Source: SPDF01 sp963699825 (lineage in GTDB: Bacteria > Gemmatimonadota > Gemmatimonadetes > Gemmatimonadales > GWC2-71-9). From it: DNA of 64,000 nucleotides. The notes beneath the pieces are model-generated. The model was not told the origin of the DNA. It saw only the letters and a program-made list of their open reading frames with translations, and did no database searches. The stretch spans positions 124,001 through 188,000 of the forward strand of contig CAVOVI010000004.1 of the NCBI GenBank assembly GCA_963699825.1. Reading direction: 5' to 3'. Within the stretch, counting starts at the first letter, position 1. Each line of letters begins with the position of its first letter. Below, one piece after another: positions 19,328 to 30,125 of the stretch. Position numbers and translations under genes: made by a program.

Positions 19328-20777
19328 CTACTTGATCTGCTTCAGCTCCACGCGCCGGTTGTTTGCCTGACCAGCCTTGGTCGCGTTCGTGTCGATCGGG
19401 AAGTCCGGACCGTAGCCCTTGGCCTGCAACATGCCGGCCGGGACACCCTTGCTCACGAGGTACCGCACGACCGCTTCGGCGCGCTGCTGCGAGAGCTTCA
19501 TGTTGTGCGCGCGGCTTCCGGTGCTGCTGGTGTAGCCGGCCACCTCGAGACGATACCCGCTCGGGTTGTACTGCACGAAGTTCGCGACCTTGTCCAGCGT
19601 CGAGGTGTCGGTCTCGTCGAGGACGGCGCTGTTGGTCGGCGAAGTTGACGCCCTGCAGCACCACTGCCGTCTTGCCCTGGTTCGAACAGGATCGGGCAGC
19701 CCTCGGCGTTGACCTTCATGCCGGCCGGGGTGTTCGGGCACTTGTCCATGTAATCCGCCACGCCGTCGCCGTCCGAGTCCATCGGGCAGCCCTTGGCGTC
19801 GACCTTGGCGCCAGCAGGCGTATCGGGGCACTGGTCGATCCCGTTGAAGACGCCGTCGTTGTCCTGGTCCATCGGGCAACCCTTGGCGTCAACCGTGGCA
19901 CCCATCGGGGTGTTCGGGCACTGATCGATTCCGTTGTACACGCCGTCCTTGTCCGTGTCGGACGGGCAGCCGGTGGCATCAACGGTGGCGCCCATCGGCG
20001 TGTTCGGGCACTTGTCGAGATTGTCGGTCACGCCATCCTTGTCGGCGTCGCCGTAGGGGCAGCCGTTGGCGTCAACCGCGGTCCCGAGCGGGGTGTTCGG
20101 GCAGAGGTCGGTCTTGTCCGGCACGCCGTCCTTGTCCGAGTCCTTCGGGGTGCGCGGCTGGCCGCCAAAAGCGATGCTGAGCGTGGCGTTCAGGGCCAGG
20201 TCGAACGCGGCTGTCCTGGGCGACGGGGCTACCGAGCGAGCTCGTCGTGTCGTTGATCGGCGAGGTGATGTAGTCGCCGGTCAGGTCAACGCGCATCGAC
20301 ACCTTGCCGGCGTTCCCGAAACGGAAGCCGATGAGGGCGCCGGGACCACCGTCGGTGTCGTTGGTGCTGAGCGCAGCGCCGAGCGAGTCAACGCCATGAA
20401 AATACTTCGTGGCATCCTCGCCCCACATATTGTAGGCGTACCCCAGACCAAACACGAAGCCGAGGCCCGCGCCGAGCGGGGCGTTGTAGGTGAGGCGGGC
20501 GTGCAGCGGGATCTCGGTGATGTTCACGCCGGTGTACTGGAGGCTCGAGGGCTCGGTGCTGTAGTAGAAGGCGTCGACCTCGAAGCCGATCTTGTCGGTG
20601 AACATGTAGCCGAGCCGGCCACCGAACCCGACGCTTGTTGTTCAGGCCGAGATCGGAGGCGTAGAAGGGCAGACCGGCACCGACGCCGACCTGGAACTGC
20701 CCCTTCGACTGGGCGTGCGCAGGCACCGTCGCCATGAAGGCGATCGCTGCGCAGAGAACTGAGAGCTTACGGATCAT
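19328..20777 (-). CDS. OmpA-family protein with five TSP3 calcium-binding repeats (frameshifted)
   Basis: About 480 residues. Signal peptide MIRKLSVLCAAIAFMATVPAHA, then an eight-strand-like barrel (VGVGAGLPFYASDLG, TGVNITEIPLHARLTYNAP). Five thrombospondin type 3 units of the form CPNTPMGATVDATGCP with aspartate-rich D-D-D-G-V linkers follow, and a C-terminal OmpA domain (NPSGYRLEVAGYTSSTGS, LSQQRAEAVVRYLV, RRVELKQIK) that binds peptidoglycan. It is a major envelope tether. Four extra bases break it, near 20630, 20215, 19675 and 19640; for example GAACCAGGGC reads through as GAACAGGGC. Confidence 0.88.
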
Positions 20778-21034
20778 GAAACGCTCCTGAGGGGTGTGGA
20801 ACTCGACCGGGGCGGTCTTGTAACGCCCAGGCGTATGATGCTCAATAAGAAGTGCGCTGACACTCTGTAGGACGTCGATTCACACTCCTTCCTGAATCGG
20901 CAGGCCGCGGCTATCGGCACGCCGGAGGAACGAGGCTCGGAGATAAACTAACACGGGAAACCGCAAGGGGCTATCCCTCCCCCCAACGTGCGGCCTGCTG
21001 GGAGTGGAGCGCAAGAGAGCCCGAAGATTGCCCG

Positions 21035-21072
21035 AAAGAAAACCCCTACCCAGGCCTGAGCCGGAATAGGGG
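21035..21072 (-). terminator. Rho-independent terminator of the tRNA cluster
   Basis: CCCCTA / TAGGGG arms with further inner pairing are followed on the minus strand by TTTTCTTTC, directly 3' of tRNA-Lys, the last gene of the five-tRNA run. The 250 bases between here and the OmpA-family start hold no gene, probably only the OmpA-family promoter. Confidence 0.75.
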
Positions 21073-21074
21073 AG

Positions 21075-21147
21075 TGCGCCGCGTAGGAATCGAACCTACA
21101 ACCTAGTGATTAAGAGTCACTTGCTCTGCCAATTGAGCTAGCGGCGC
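21075..21147 (-). tRNA. tRNA-Lys (anticodon CTT)
   Basis: Acceptor GCGCCGC / GCGGCGC, anticodon stem AGTGA/TCACT around CTCTTAA, T-arm GTAGGTTCGATTCCTAC. It is the last gene of the cluster. Confidence 0.95.
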
Positions 21148-21155
21148 GCGGTGGA

Positions 21156-21227
21156 TAGCCCCAACGGGAGTCGAACCCGTCTCTCGACCTTGAAAGGGTC
21201 GCGTCCTAACCGATAGACGATGGGGCC
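21156..21227 (-). tRNA. tRNA-Glu (anticodon TTC)
   Basis: GGCCCCATCGTCTATCGGTT start, anticodon stem CGACC/GGTCG around CTTTCAA, T-arm ACGGGTTCGACTCCCGT. The first base pair is G-U. Confidence 0.95.
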
Positions 21228-21252
21228 GAGACCCGCCCGATGGTGCCGTGCA

Positions 21253-21325
<73 letters not shown>

Positions 21326-21339
21326 GTGTGCTGTCCCGA

Positions 21340-21412
21340 CAGGCCCGGCAGGAATCGAACCTGCAACCCCCGGTTTTGGAGACCGGTGCTCTACCAATTG
21401 AGCTACGGACCT
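21340..21412 (-). tRNA. tRNA-Trp (anticodon CCA)
   Basis: AGGTCCG / CGGGCCT acceptor with G at position 73, anticodon stem CCGGT/ACCGG around CTCCAAA, T-arm GCAGGTTCGATTCCTGC. Confidence 0.95.
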
Positions 21413-21446
21413 CTGCCGACGCTGTTCCGTCGGGCGTCGCGGGCAG

Positions 21447-21521
21447 GGTGGCTGACGGGGATCGAACCCGCAACCTCCGGAACCACAATCCGGCGCTCTA
21501 ACCGATTGAGCTACAACCACC
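21447..21521 (-). tRNA. tRNA-His (anticodon GTG)
   Basis: GTGGTTG / CAGCCAC acceptor, anticodon stem CCGGA/TCCGG around TTGTGGT. An encoded G at -1 faces C73, the histidine identity pair. First gene of the His-Trp-Glu-Glu-Lys cluster. Confidence 0.95.
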
Positions 21522-21577
21522 ACGAGGACCGAGGGCCCTGCCTAGCCCGGAGAAAATATTCACCGACCCCCGCCCGG

Positions 21578-22236
21578 TCAAGGCCAGAACTCCTCCGCCA
21601 ACTGCGCCGTCCGACGGTCAGGAACCACTTGTACCCCATCGACTTCCACCAAGGGGACGATTCCCCGCGCCGCGTTCGCGGCAAAGCCACCCTGCCCAGG
21701 CAACTCTGCGCCCGGCAGGCGACCCTCCCGCAGGCCCCCGACGAGTTCGTCGAGCCGCGCCCGTGCCACCCCAGGCAGGATCCCCAATTCCAGCGGCGGC
21801 GCCGGTCAAGTCTCCCCCTTCCCACCAGAAGAGACTCCAGATCGACGACTCGGCGACCATCCCCTCCTCGGAGAGGAGAAGGACGTCGTCGCCGCCGCGA
21901 GTAGCCGCGTCGAGACGGGCCGCATCCAGCCACTCCCGATCCGTCGTCTTGTGCCGATAGCCCCGATGCGGAACGAGCGCGGTCCGAAGCCGGAGCCCCG
22001 CAACATCCTCCACCTGCCGGTCGGTGACGGATACCCGTTCTCGACTGGCGTACTCGATCCGACAGATCCGGTCGGCCCCGCCCGTCGGGAGGTACCAGGT
22101 CCGCCGGCAGCGAATACCCAAGCGCCGCGGCGCTGCGACGCACCCGAGCCTGGTGAAGCTCCCACAGGGGCACCAGCCCCCCACGGACCCGAACGGTCTC
22201 GATCAGCGCCATCCGGACGCGGGGCCACTCAGGCAT
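21578..22236 (-). CDS. Class IV aminotransferase, aminodeoxychorismate-lyase-like (frameshifted)
   Basis: About 220 residues in three frames joined near 22100 and 21800 (extra bases). The PLP-binding lysine is in the YRHKTTDREWLDAARLDAA block, and GDDVLLLSEEGMVAESSIWS is the glutamate-containing segment typical of aminodeoxychorismate lyase (PabC) and D-amino-acid/branched-chain aminotransferases of fold type IV. The short length and absence of branched-chain signatures favour PabC, which makes p-aminobenzoate for folate. No pabB partner is in view, so this is moderate. Its start overlaps the end of the EamA gene by eight bases. Confidence 0.7.
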
Positions 22237-23108
22237 GCGCGGCAGCCTTCCTCGCCGCAGTGTTCGCCAGGACGGAGCGAAGCGCCGTCGCCCCGATGAT
22301 CAGCACGCCGCCGACCAGCGCCCAGGGGCCGGGCCGCTCGCCATGGACGAGCCACGACCAGATCGGATTGAGGACCGGTTCCACGAGGAGGATGATCGAA
22401 ATCTCGAGCGCGGGGAGCTTGCCGACCGCCCGCGTGACGAAGGCATAGGCCAGCGCAATCTGGAAGACCCCGAGGTACCCGATCGCGACCCAGTCCCCGG
22501 CCCCGATCCCGGTAAACGGCAGCGCCATCGGAAGCGTCGCCAGGAACGCGAAGGCATTGCCAAGGACCACCGCGCCCGCCGGTGATCCCCCCGACTCGTC
22601 AGCCCCCATCCAGCGCAGCCCCATCAGCGTGAGCGCCCAGGTAAACCCCGACAGCGCCGCCAGGACGTTGCCCTGCAAGGGCGCGGGCGCGGTGCGGACC
22701 GGCACGTCGGTCCCCATGAAGAAGAGCAGGAGGCCGACGCCCGACCACCGCCATGAACGCCACGTCCGACGATCGGATCCGCTCCTTCAGGAGCCAGGGC
22801 GCAAGGAGCAGGATGTAGAGCGGCCCGGTCGCCTGGAGAAAGATCGTGTTCGCCGACGTCGTGAGTTTGTTGGCCGTCACGAACAGCACCAGCGTGGCCG
22901 CGTAGGCGATGGACACGAGAATCGTCCTCGGCCTGATGCTCCGGATCGCTCGTGGCAAGAGGAGCGCGAGGGCCACCGCCGCGATACCCGACCGCAGGCT
23001 CGCCACCTGCCAGCCCGTCATGTCGGTGGCCTTGATGACCGCTCCACCGGTCGAGAACAGCACGGCGGCGACGATCAGCTGCAGACGGGCGCGCTGGGTC
23101 GGGATCAT
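22229..23108 (-). CDS. EamA/DMT-family transporter (frameshifted)
   Basis: About 293 residues with ten hydrophobic helices in two EamA halves. The first half starts ARLQLIVAAVLFSTGGAVIK and includes FLQATGPLYILLLAPWLLKE. The second includes ALAYAFVTRAVGKLPALEIS followed by LLVEPVLNPIWSWL. One extra base near 22740 splits them. DMT transporters export or exchange metabolites such as amino acids or nucleosides. The substrate is not evident. Co-transcribed with the aminotransferase downstream. Confidence 0.85.
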
Positions 23109-23194
23109 GGGGCGAAGAATGCCGCCTCCTTGGGGGGGCGTGCAAGTTTGCGGGCCAGACGCATCTCCCGGCTGCCCATAACCAGGAGAGAGTC

Positions 23195-25415
23195 ATGCGT
23201 CGTCGATTCCCCCTCGCGCTGGTGCTGGTCGCCAGCGCGGCCTCCCCGGCCGCCGGCCAGGGCTGGGTCGAGCTCCGAGAACGGCCCGTATCCACCCGAC
23301 CCGTCGCCGATCGGCGGGCCGGTCATCCGCATCCAGAGCACCGTCCGTGTCACCCTCGACGGGCGCATCGCCCGCATCGAGGTCGAGGAGCGCTTCCGAA
23401 ACGCAGGGAGTGCCGTCGCCGAGGGCACCTACCTCTATCCGCTCCCAGGGGAGGCGGTCTTCACCGGCTATTCCCTCTGGATGGGCGATCAGGAGATGCA
23501 GGGAGAGATGCAGACCGCCGAACAGGCGCGCAGCGTCTACGAAGAAATCGTCCGGCGCCAGAAGGACCCGGCGCTCCTCACCTACGCGGGACATGGACTG
23601 ATCCGCGCACAGATCTTCCCGATTCAACCCGGCGAGACCCGCAAGGTGGTCCTCAAATACACCCAGGTGCTCGGCCGTGAGGGTGACGCCCTCCGCTTGC
23701 GCTATGCCATCGGGCCCCGGTCAATCAGTCGCGGCGTCGGAAGTGCCGGAACTCCCCAGGATCTCTTCTCGATGGCCGTGACCACGGCGGGTGAGGCGAC
23801 CTTCGGGACGCCCTACTCACCGACGCACGCGGTGACCTCCCGTCGCGCACGCGGTCAGTTGGTCGTCACCGTCCCTGCCGATGCCTCAGGCGACCTCGAC
23901 CTCCTCTTTCCCCTTCGTCGCGGACTGGTCGGGACCACGATCCTGACCCACGCCTCCGCGGGAGAGGACGGGCTACTACATGCTCCTCCTCGCGCCACCT
24001 GATGCCTCGACCAGCGCGGCGCTTCCCCGCGACCTCACACTGGTGGTCGACGTCTCGGGATCGATGTCGGGCACCAAGCTGGAGCAGGCCAAGGCCGCAC
24101 TCGCCCAGGCGCTGGGCGCGCTCGGTCCCCAGGACCGCTTCCGCCTCATCGCGTTCTCCTCTGGCGTCACGGAATTCCGCACGGGATTGACCCCGGCAAA
24201 CCGCGCCAATGTGAGGGATGCCCAGGAGTTTGTCGGCAATCTCTCCGCCGGTGGCGGCACCAACATCGAGGGCGCGCTGGATGTCGCCCTGCAGCAGGCG
24301 GCCGGCACGGAACGCGTCTCACTTGTCGTGTTCATGACCGATGGGCTGCCTTCCGTGGGCCAGACCCAACCCGACCAGATCGCCGCCGCCGCGGGGAGCC
24401 GCATCGGCTCGTCCCGTATCTTCACCGTCGGCGTCGGGACCGACGTCAACACCTTCCTGCTCGACATGCTCGCCAAGGAAGGCCGCGGCAGCGCCACGTA
24501 TGTGGCTCCAAACGCCGACGTCGAAGTGGCGGTTGGCGGGTTGCTCGGGAGGATCCGCCATCCAGCGCTGACCAACCTTCGCATCGTGAGCGCCCCGGTC
24601 ACCCTCACCGAGACGCAGCCTGCGCAGCTCCCCGACCTCTTCTACGGCGAGGAGCTGGTGGTGTTCGGCCGCTACCGTGGCACCGGCAGCGGGAACGTGG
24701 TCATCGAGGGAGAACGGAACGGCCGCACAGGAGCGCTTCACGGCGACCGCGCGCTTCACCAGCCGTCAGCCCGACAACACCTTCGTCCCGCCGCTGTGGG
24801 CGTCACGGAAGATCGGGGAGCTCACCCGGACGGCACGTCTGGAAGGCGCATCGCCCAGCCATCATCGAGGAGATTCGCCAACTCGGCCTCCGGTACGGCA
24901 TCCTGACCGAGTACACGTCGTACCTGGTGCTGGAGCCGGGTGCCCAGATTCCTCCCGCCTCAGAGCCGTCTCTCCGCGGGGGACGCGACGCCGCCAAGAG
25001 CATGAGCGGACAGGTCGCGTTCGACCGGGCCGAGGCCAGCGCGCGCCAGTCGGAGGTCAAGACGCTGGCGGCCGCGAATGAAGCCGCGGACGAGCGACTG
25101 GCCCGCACCCCCGCGGCCGTAGGCGGCGTCCGGGCGGATTCACGAAGGATCGCCGGCCGGGTGTTTGTCGACCGCGAGGGCGTCTGGACCGACATGACAT
25201 ACACGAAGGGGAGTCCGACCATCACGGTTGCGCCCTTCAGTCCGGCATACTTCGAGCTGGTCCGGGCGCTGCCGGAACTCGCCCCGTGGCTCGGCGCGGG
25301 TGACAGCATCGTCATCGCCGGGGGCAGGATGAGCATTCGGATCGACCCGGCCGGGATCAGCACCTGGCGCGCGAACCAGCTCGCCACCACGGCCCGCGAC
25401 TTCCGCGGGCAGTGA
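23195..25415 (+). CDS. VIT and von Willebrand A domain protein (frameshifted)
   Basis: About 735 residues. Signal peptide MRRRFPLALVLVASAASPAAG. The VIT domain spans roughly residues 45-190 (VRVTLDGRIARIEVEERFRN, YLYPLPGEAVFTGYSLWMGD). The vWA domain has the metal-ion-dependent adhesion motif DVSGSMSGTK, the TNIEGALDVAL threonine and a FMTDGLPS aspartate. A long C-terminal region (YGILTEYTSYLVLEPG and onward) follows, as in inter-alpha-trypsin-inhibitor-like bacterial proteins. Four extra bases shift the frame, near 23275, 23970, 24720 and 24855. It is exported and probably binds protein or matrix. It lies 76 bases before an ECF sigma gene on the same strand. Confidence 0.85.
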
Positions 25416-25491
25416 GACGTACCCTTGTGCGGCGCGTGGTTTGCAGGGCATTTCTCCCTGCAAGCCACCACCCGCCCTCTTCAATGAGCCG

Positions 25492-25989
25492 ATGACGACC
25501 GACCTGGCCGCCCTCTTCCGCGAACACCACGCTGCGCTCGTCCGGGTACTCTACCGGCGGACGGGGGATCACGACCGTGCGGAAGACATCGCCCAGGAGA
25601 CCTTCGCCCGCGCGGTCGCCGCGCCGCCGCGGAATCCCCGCCCCTGGCTCTTTGCCGTGGCGCTCAACCTGGTCCGGGAAGACGGGCGCAAGGCCGTACG
25701 GCAGGGACGGCGCCTGGAGTTGTACAGGGCCGAGTCGCCTCAGTCGGCGCCAGCTGCGGACCAGGTGCTCGAACGCGCCGACAACGTCCGTGCCGTGCAG
25801 GACGCGCTCGCCACCCTGGCGGACCGGGATCGCGAGGCGTTGCTGCTGAAGGCTGAGGGATTCAATTACGACGAAATCGCCGAGACACTCGGTCTTGCCA
25901 AGGGAGCGGTTGGGACAACGTTGTCCCGGGCACGGCGCAGACTCGTCGAGGCGTATCGCACGCGGGAGGACCGGCATGTCGCATCCTGA
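25492..25989 (+). CDS. ECF RNA polymerase sigma factor
   Basis: An intact 165-residue protein. Region 2 is LFREHHAALVRVLYRRTGDH and AEDIAQETFARA. Region 4 is RDREALLLKAEGFNYDEIAE with a helix-turn-helix running into GTTLSRARRRLVEAY. The ATG at 25492 (MTTDLAAL) is used because region 2 begins there. The 3' end overlaps the anti-sigma gene by 14 bases. Expected to direct transcription of an envelope regulon, possibly including the adjacent VIT/vWA gene. That link is inference. Confidence 0.88.
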   Translation: MTTDLAALFREHHAALVRVLYRRTGDHDRAEDIAQETFARAVAAPPRNPRPWLFAVALNLVREDGRKAVRQGRRLELYRAESPQSAPAADQVLERADNVRAVQDALATLADRDREALLLKAEGFNYDEIAETLGLAKGAVGTTLSRARRRLVEAYRTREDRHVAS

Positions 25990-26981
25990 CGAAGGCACCA
26001 TCCAAATGCTCCTCGACGGGGAACTCGATCCCCGGGAGCGGGGACGCGTCGAGGACCACATCTCCGGCTGCGCCTCCTGCGCGGCCCAGCTCGCGGAGGC
26101 CCGGGCGTTCCTCCAGGAGGCGGACCGACTGGTGGAGGTTCTCGCGGTTCCGCAGCGAGAGTCCCGGCCGCGTATCTCTGTGCACCGCCGCCCGATGGTC
26201 CGCACGCTGGCCTGGGCGGCCAGCATCGTGATTGCCGTCGGCATCGGGTACTGGGGGCGGGGTGCGAATCCGGCGCCGCCAACTCCAGTCGTCCTGCAGG
26301 AGGGCGGGACTGTGGCGTCGAGAGCGAACGGGGCCCCTGAGACGCCGGAGCGGGCCAATGAGCCGGCTACGATTGGAGCCGCGAAGGCCACATCGGCCCC
26401 GACAGCCGACGCGGTGGCGCGACCCGATGCCGACGCCGGCGGCGACGCCGACAAGCGGGCGCGAGAAGCCGACTCCGGCAGACCAACCCAGCGCCAATGC
26501 CCTTGAGCGGAAAGAGGTCGCGACCCCACCGCCGAGCGCGACAGCACCGGAGCGTTCGGCGCAGATGGCCCGTCCGGCGGCACTTGCCGAGACGGGCGCA
26601 CGGCTGGCCGATGAGCAGGCCAGCACGTGGAGAGTCATCTCAATGGAGGATGCCGTCGGAGTACTGGGGGGGCAGATTCGGCTGATCGACGGCCTGACGC
26701 CCGATCGACTGGAGACGGGCCCGGGAACCGCGGTACCAGGGGCCGACCCGGTGCTGCCGCTGGTGCGCATCGTCTACGCGAATGGCGCTGTCGTTCTCGA
26801 TCAGCAGCGGCCCTTGATACCGGCCACCGAGGGCCGGCAGCGGGACGCGGCCAAGGCCGTCGGCGGTGTCGCCGCGGAGCCGTCGCCCACCGCCTGGCAG
26901 CAACAGGGAGGAATTCGATTTGTCGTGACGGGGACCGTGCCTGCCGATTCACTCCGCCTGCTGGGAGAGCGGGTGCGGTGA
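25976..26981 (+). CDS. Anti-sigma factor, zinc-finger (ZAS) type (frameshifted)
   Basis: About 335 residues. The cytoplasmic N-terminus has the ZAS motif HISGCASC (HxxxCxxC), then a single membrane helix (LAWAASIVIAVGIGYWG) and a long, low-complexity alanine/proline-rich periplasmic linker. A folded distal part contains WRVISMEDAVGVLGGQIRLI and IRFVVTGTVPADSLRLL. One extra base near 26490 splits it. It should hold the overlapping ECF sigma factor at the membrane until a periplasmic signal releases it. Its stop lies one base from the convergent yceI-like stop. Confidence 0.8.
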
Positions 26982-26982
26982 G

Positions 26983-27585
26983 TTACGGCGCAGCCTGTCG
27001 CAGCGCCTCGACGTTGATGCGAATCTCGACGTCATCACCCAGCATCGTCCCGCCACCCTCCAGGACGCGATTGTACACCACGCCATAGTCGAGGCGGTTG
27101 ACCGTGGTGGTCACCTCGAATCCTGCACGGGGGCGCTCCCCGGGCATCACGCCGAGCACTTCTCCCTTCAGCACGACCGGCTTGGTTACCCCGCGCATCG
27201 TCAAGTCGCCCGAGATCGTGAGCGAGTCACCCATTTGTGTCACCGACGTGCTGACGAAGGTGATGGTGGGGAAGCTGTCGACGCTGAAGAACCGCCCGGA
27301 GCGCAGGTCGGCGTCGCGCCGGTCGTTCCGTGTGTCGATGCTTGCCACGTTGATGGTGGTCGTGACGGACCCGCCGGCCCAGTTGTTCGGATCGGCCTGG
27401 ATGGTGCCGGACCAGTCGGTGAAGGTCCCGCTCACCCGGCTCATGAAGTGCCGAATCCGGAAGGTGATCTCGGAGTGCGCCACATCGATACTCCAGGTGG
27501 GCAGGGAGGCGGCTTGGGCGGCGAGGCCGACGGGCGCGATGGCCAACAGGCTGAGCAGGGCTGTGGTGCGGGCAAAACGAATCAT
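26983..27585 (-). CDS. YceI-family periplasmic lipid-binding protein
   Basis: An intact 200-residue protein. Signal peptide MIRFARTTALLSLLAIAPVGLAAQA. The mature protein opens WSIDVAHSEITFRIRHFMSR, the YceI signature, and continues with lipocalin-like strands (GTFTDWSGTI, ITFVSTSVTQ, TKPVVLKGEVLGV). Family members bind polyisoprenoids such as ubiquinone precursors in the periplasm. Ligand and role here are not shown. Confidence 0.88.
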   Translation of the reverse strand: MIRFARTTALLSLLAIAPVGLAAQAASLPTWSIDVAHSEITFRIRHFMSRVSGTFTDWSGTIQADPNNWAGGSVTTTINVASIDTRNDRRDADLRSGRFFSVDSFPTITFVSTSVTQMGDSLTISGDLTMRGVTKPVVLKGEVLGVMPGERPRAGFEVTTTVNRLDYGVVYNRVLEGGGTMLGDDVEIRINVEALRQAAP

Positions 27586-27620
27586 TCAATCTCCAGGCTC
27601 TTGTGAAATCCGTACTGGTA

Positions 27621-28757
27621 CTACGTCCTGGCCTGCCCGTTGGTTCCCGATTCCCCGAGAAAGCCCCGGTAGGCGTCCTTCAGCAGTCGTTGGAAGTGAT
27701 ACACTCCCTCCTCGAATTTCACCGAGAACCGACCGCGATCATAGGCCCGCGACTCCACGCCACGCTGGACCCGTTCGCAGATGTCGATGTCCTCGCGCTG
27801 GACCGCGTCGGAATAGGCGAGGTCGTCGTCGATCAGCTTGCGGACCGCCGGAGTGTCGGCCCCGGCATAGAAGTACTGGAAGATCACCCGGCACCGTGCC
27901 GGCCCCAGCGGCTGGACCAGATTGGTCTGCAGCCGTCCTGGCAGGATGTTCAGCATGTAGTTCGGGAAGAGGCAGTAGTAGAACGCCGCGCCGTCTCCGG
28001 AGGTGTAGAGGTTGGCCTCCCCGCTCAGTGGGCTGTGCTGCAGTGAGTACCACTCGAAGCACTCGGTGCGGTAGCTCTGGAAATCATAGAGCTTGACCAG
28101 TTCGGGATGCACGTGGGGGACGTGGTAGCCTTCCAAGTAGTTGTCGACGTACACCTTCCAGTTGCAGGCGATGTCATACTCCACCCGCTTCACGAACTGG
28201 AGCGCGCCCAGCTGCGTCGGGGCGACCTGCTCGGCGATCCCCTGGACATACTGCGCCAGCGGCGGCGCGTCGGCCCAGAGATTCACGAACACCTGGCCTT
28301 CCCACTCCGCCACCCGGATCGGCACCAGCCCGTAGTCCTTGCGATCGAAGAGTTCGACCCGATCGAACTGCGGCACCCCGCGGAGTGAACCGTCGAGCAG
28401 GTAGGTCCAGCCGTGGTACTTGCACTGCAGGGCGCGGACGCATCCTTCCGGCTCCACGGCCAGGGGCCCGCCCCGGTGCTTGCACACGTTGAAGAAGCCG
28501 CGCAGGACGTCATCCTTCCCGCGAACCACGATGACCGGGTTCCCCGCCACATCGGCACAGAAGAACTGCCCCTCGGACCGCACCTGCGCGGCGTGACCGA
28601 CCCCCTGCCAGGTGCGACCGAACACGGCGTCGCGGTCGAGGCGGTCGAAGGCGGGGTCCCAGTACCAGCGGGAGGGGATGGTCTCGGCCCGCTCGACCGG
28701 CTGAATCACGAGGTCGGAGGCCGAAACCTCAGGGAGGTGGATGGTATCGGTCTGCAT
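27621..28757 (-). CDS. Rieske non-heme iron oxygenase, alpha subunit
   Basis: An intact 378-residue protein. The Rieske [2Fe-2S] motif is CKHRGGPL then CKYHGWTY (CxH...CxxH, residues about 90-115). The mononuclear iron site is in DNYLEGYHVPHVHPEL with a late Asp. The N-terminal IPSRWYWDPAFDRLDRDAVF and overall length resemble the aromatic-ring-hydroxylating dioxygenase and choline/carnitine monooxygenase group. No reductase or ferredoxin partner is adjacent, so the electron donor must come from elsewhere. It is transcribed divergently from icd across 63 bases. Confidence 0.88.
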   Translation of the reverse strand: MQTDTIHLPEVSASDLVIQPVERAETIPSRWYWDPAFDRLDRDAVFGRTWQGVGHAAQVRSEGQFFCADVAGNPVIVVRGKDDVLRGFFNVCKHRGGPLAVEPEGCVRALQCKYHGWTYLLDGSLRGVPQFDRVELFDRKDYGLVPIRVAEWEGQVFVNLWADAPPLAQYVQGIAEQVAPTQLGALQFVKRVEYDIACNWKVYVDNYLEGYHVPHVHPELVKLYDFQSYRTECFEWYSLQHSPLSGEANLYTSGDGAAFYYCLFPNYMLNILPGRLQTNLVQPLGPARCRVIFQYFYAGADTPAVRKLIDDDLAYSDAVQREDIDICERVQRGVESRAYDRGRFSVKFEEGVYHFQRLLKDAYRGFLGESGTNGQART

Positions 28758-28820
28758 GACGTATATTACCTACTGGAATCCCCTTACGCACCCCGTTCCC
28801 CGCTCGAGAGTGAGAGACGC

Positions 28821-30074
<1,254 letters not shown>

Positions 30075-30125
30075 GGTGGCCAACCGGCCCCGATTCCTGC
30101 ATTATTCCATGATTCCTTTCCCCGG

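Noticed and set aside
28413..28820. Upstream extension of the isocitrate dehydrogenase frame by 136 residues
   Set aside because: It overlaps the divergent Rieske gene and has no family similarity. The family start is at 28821.
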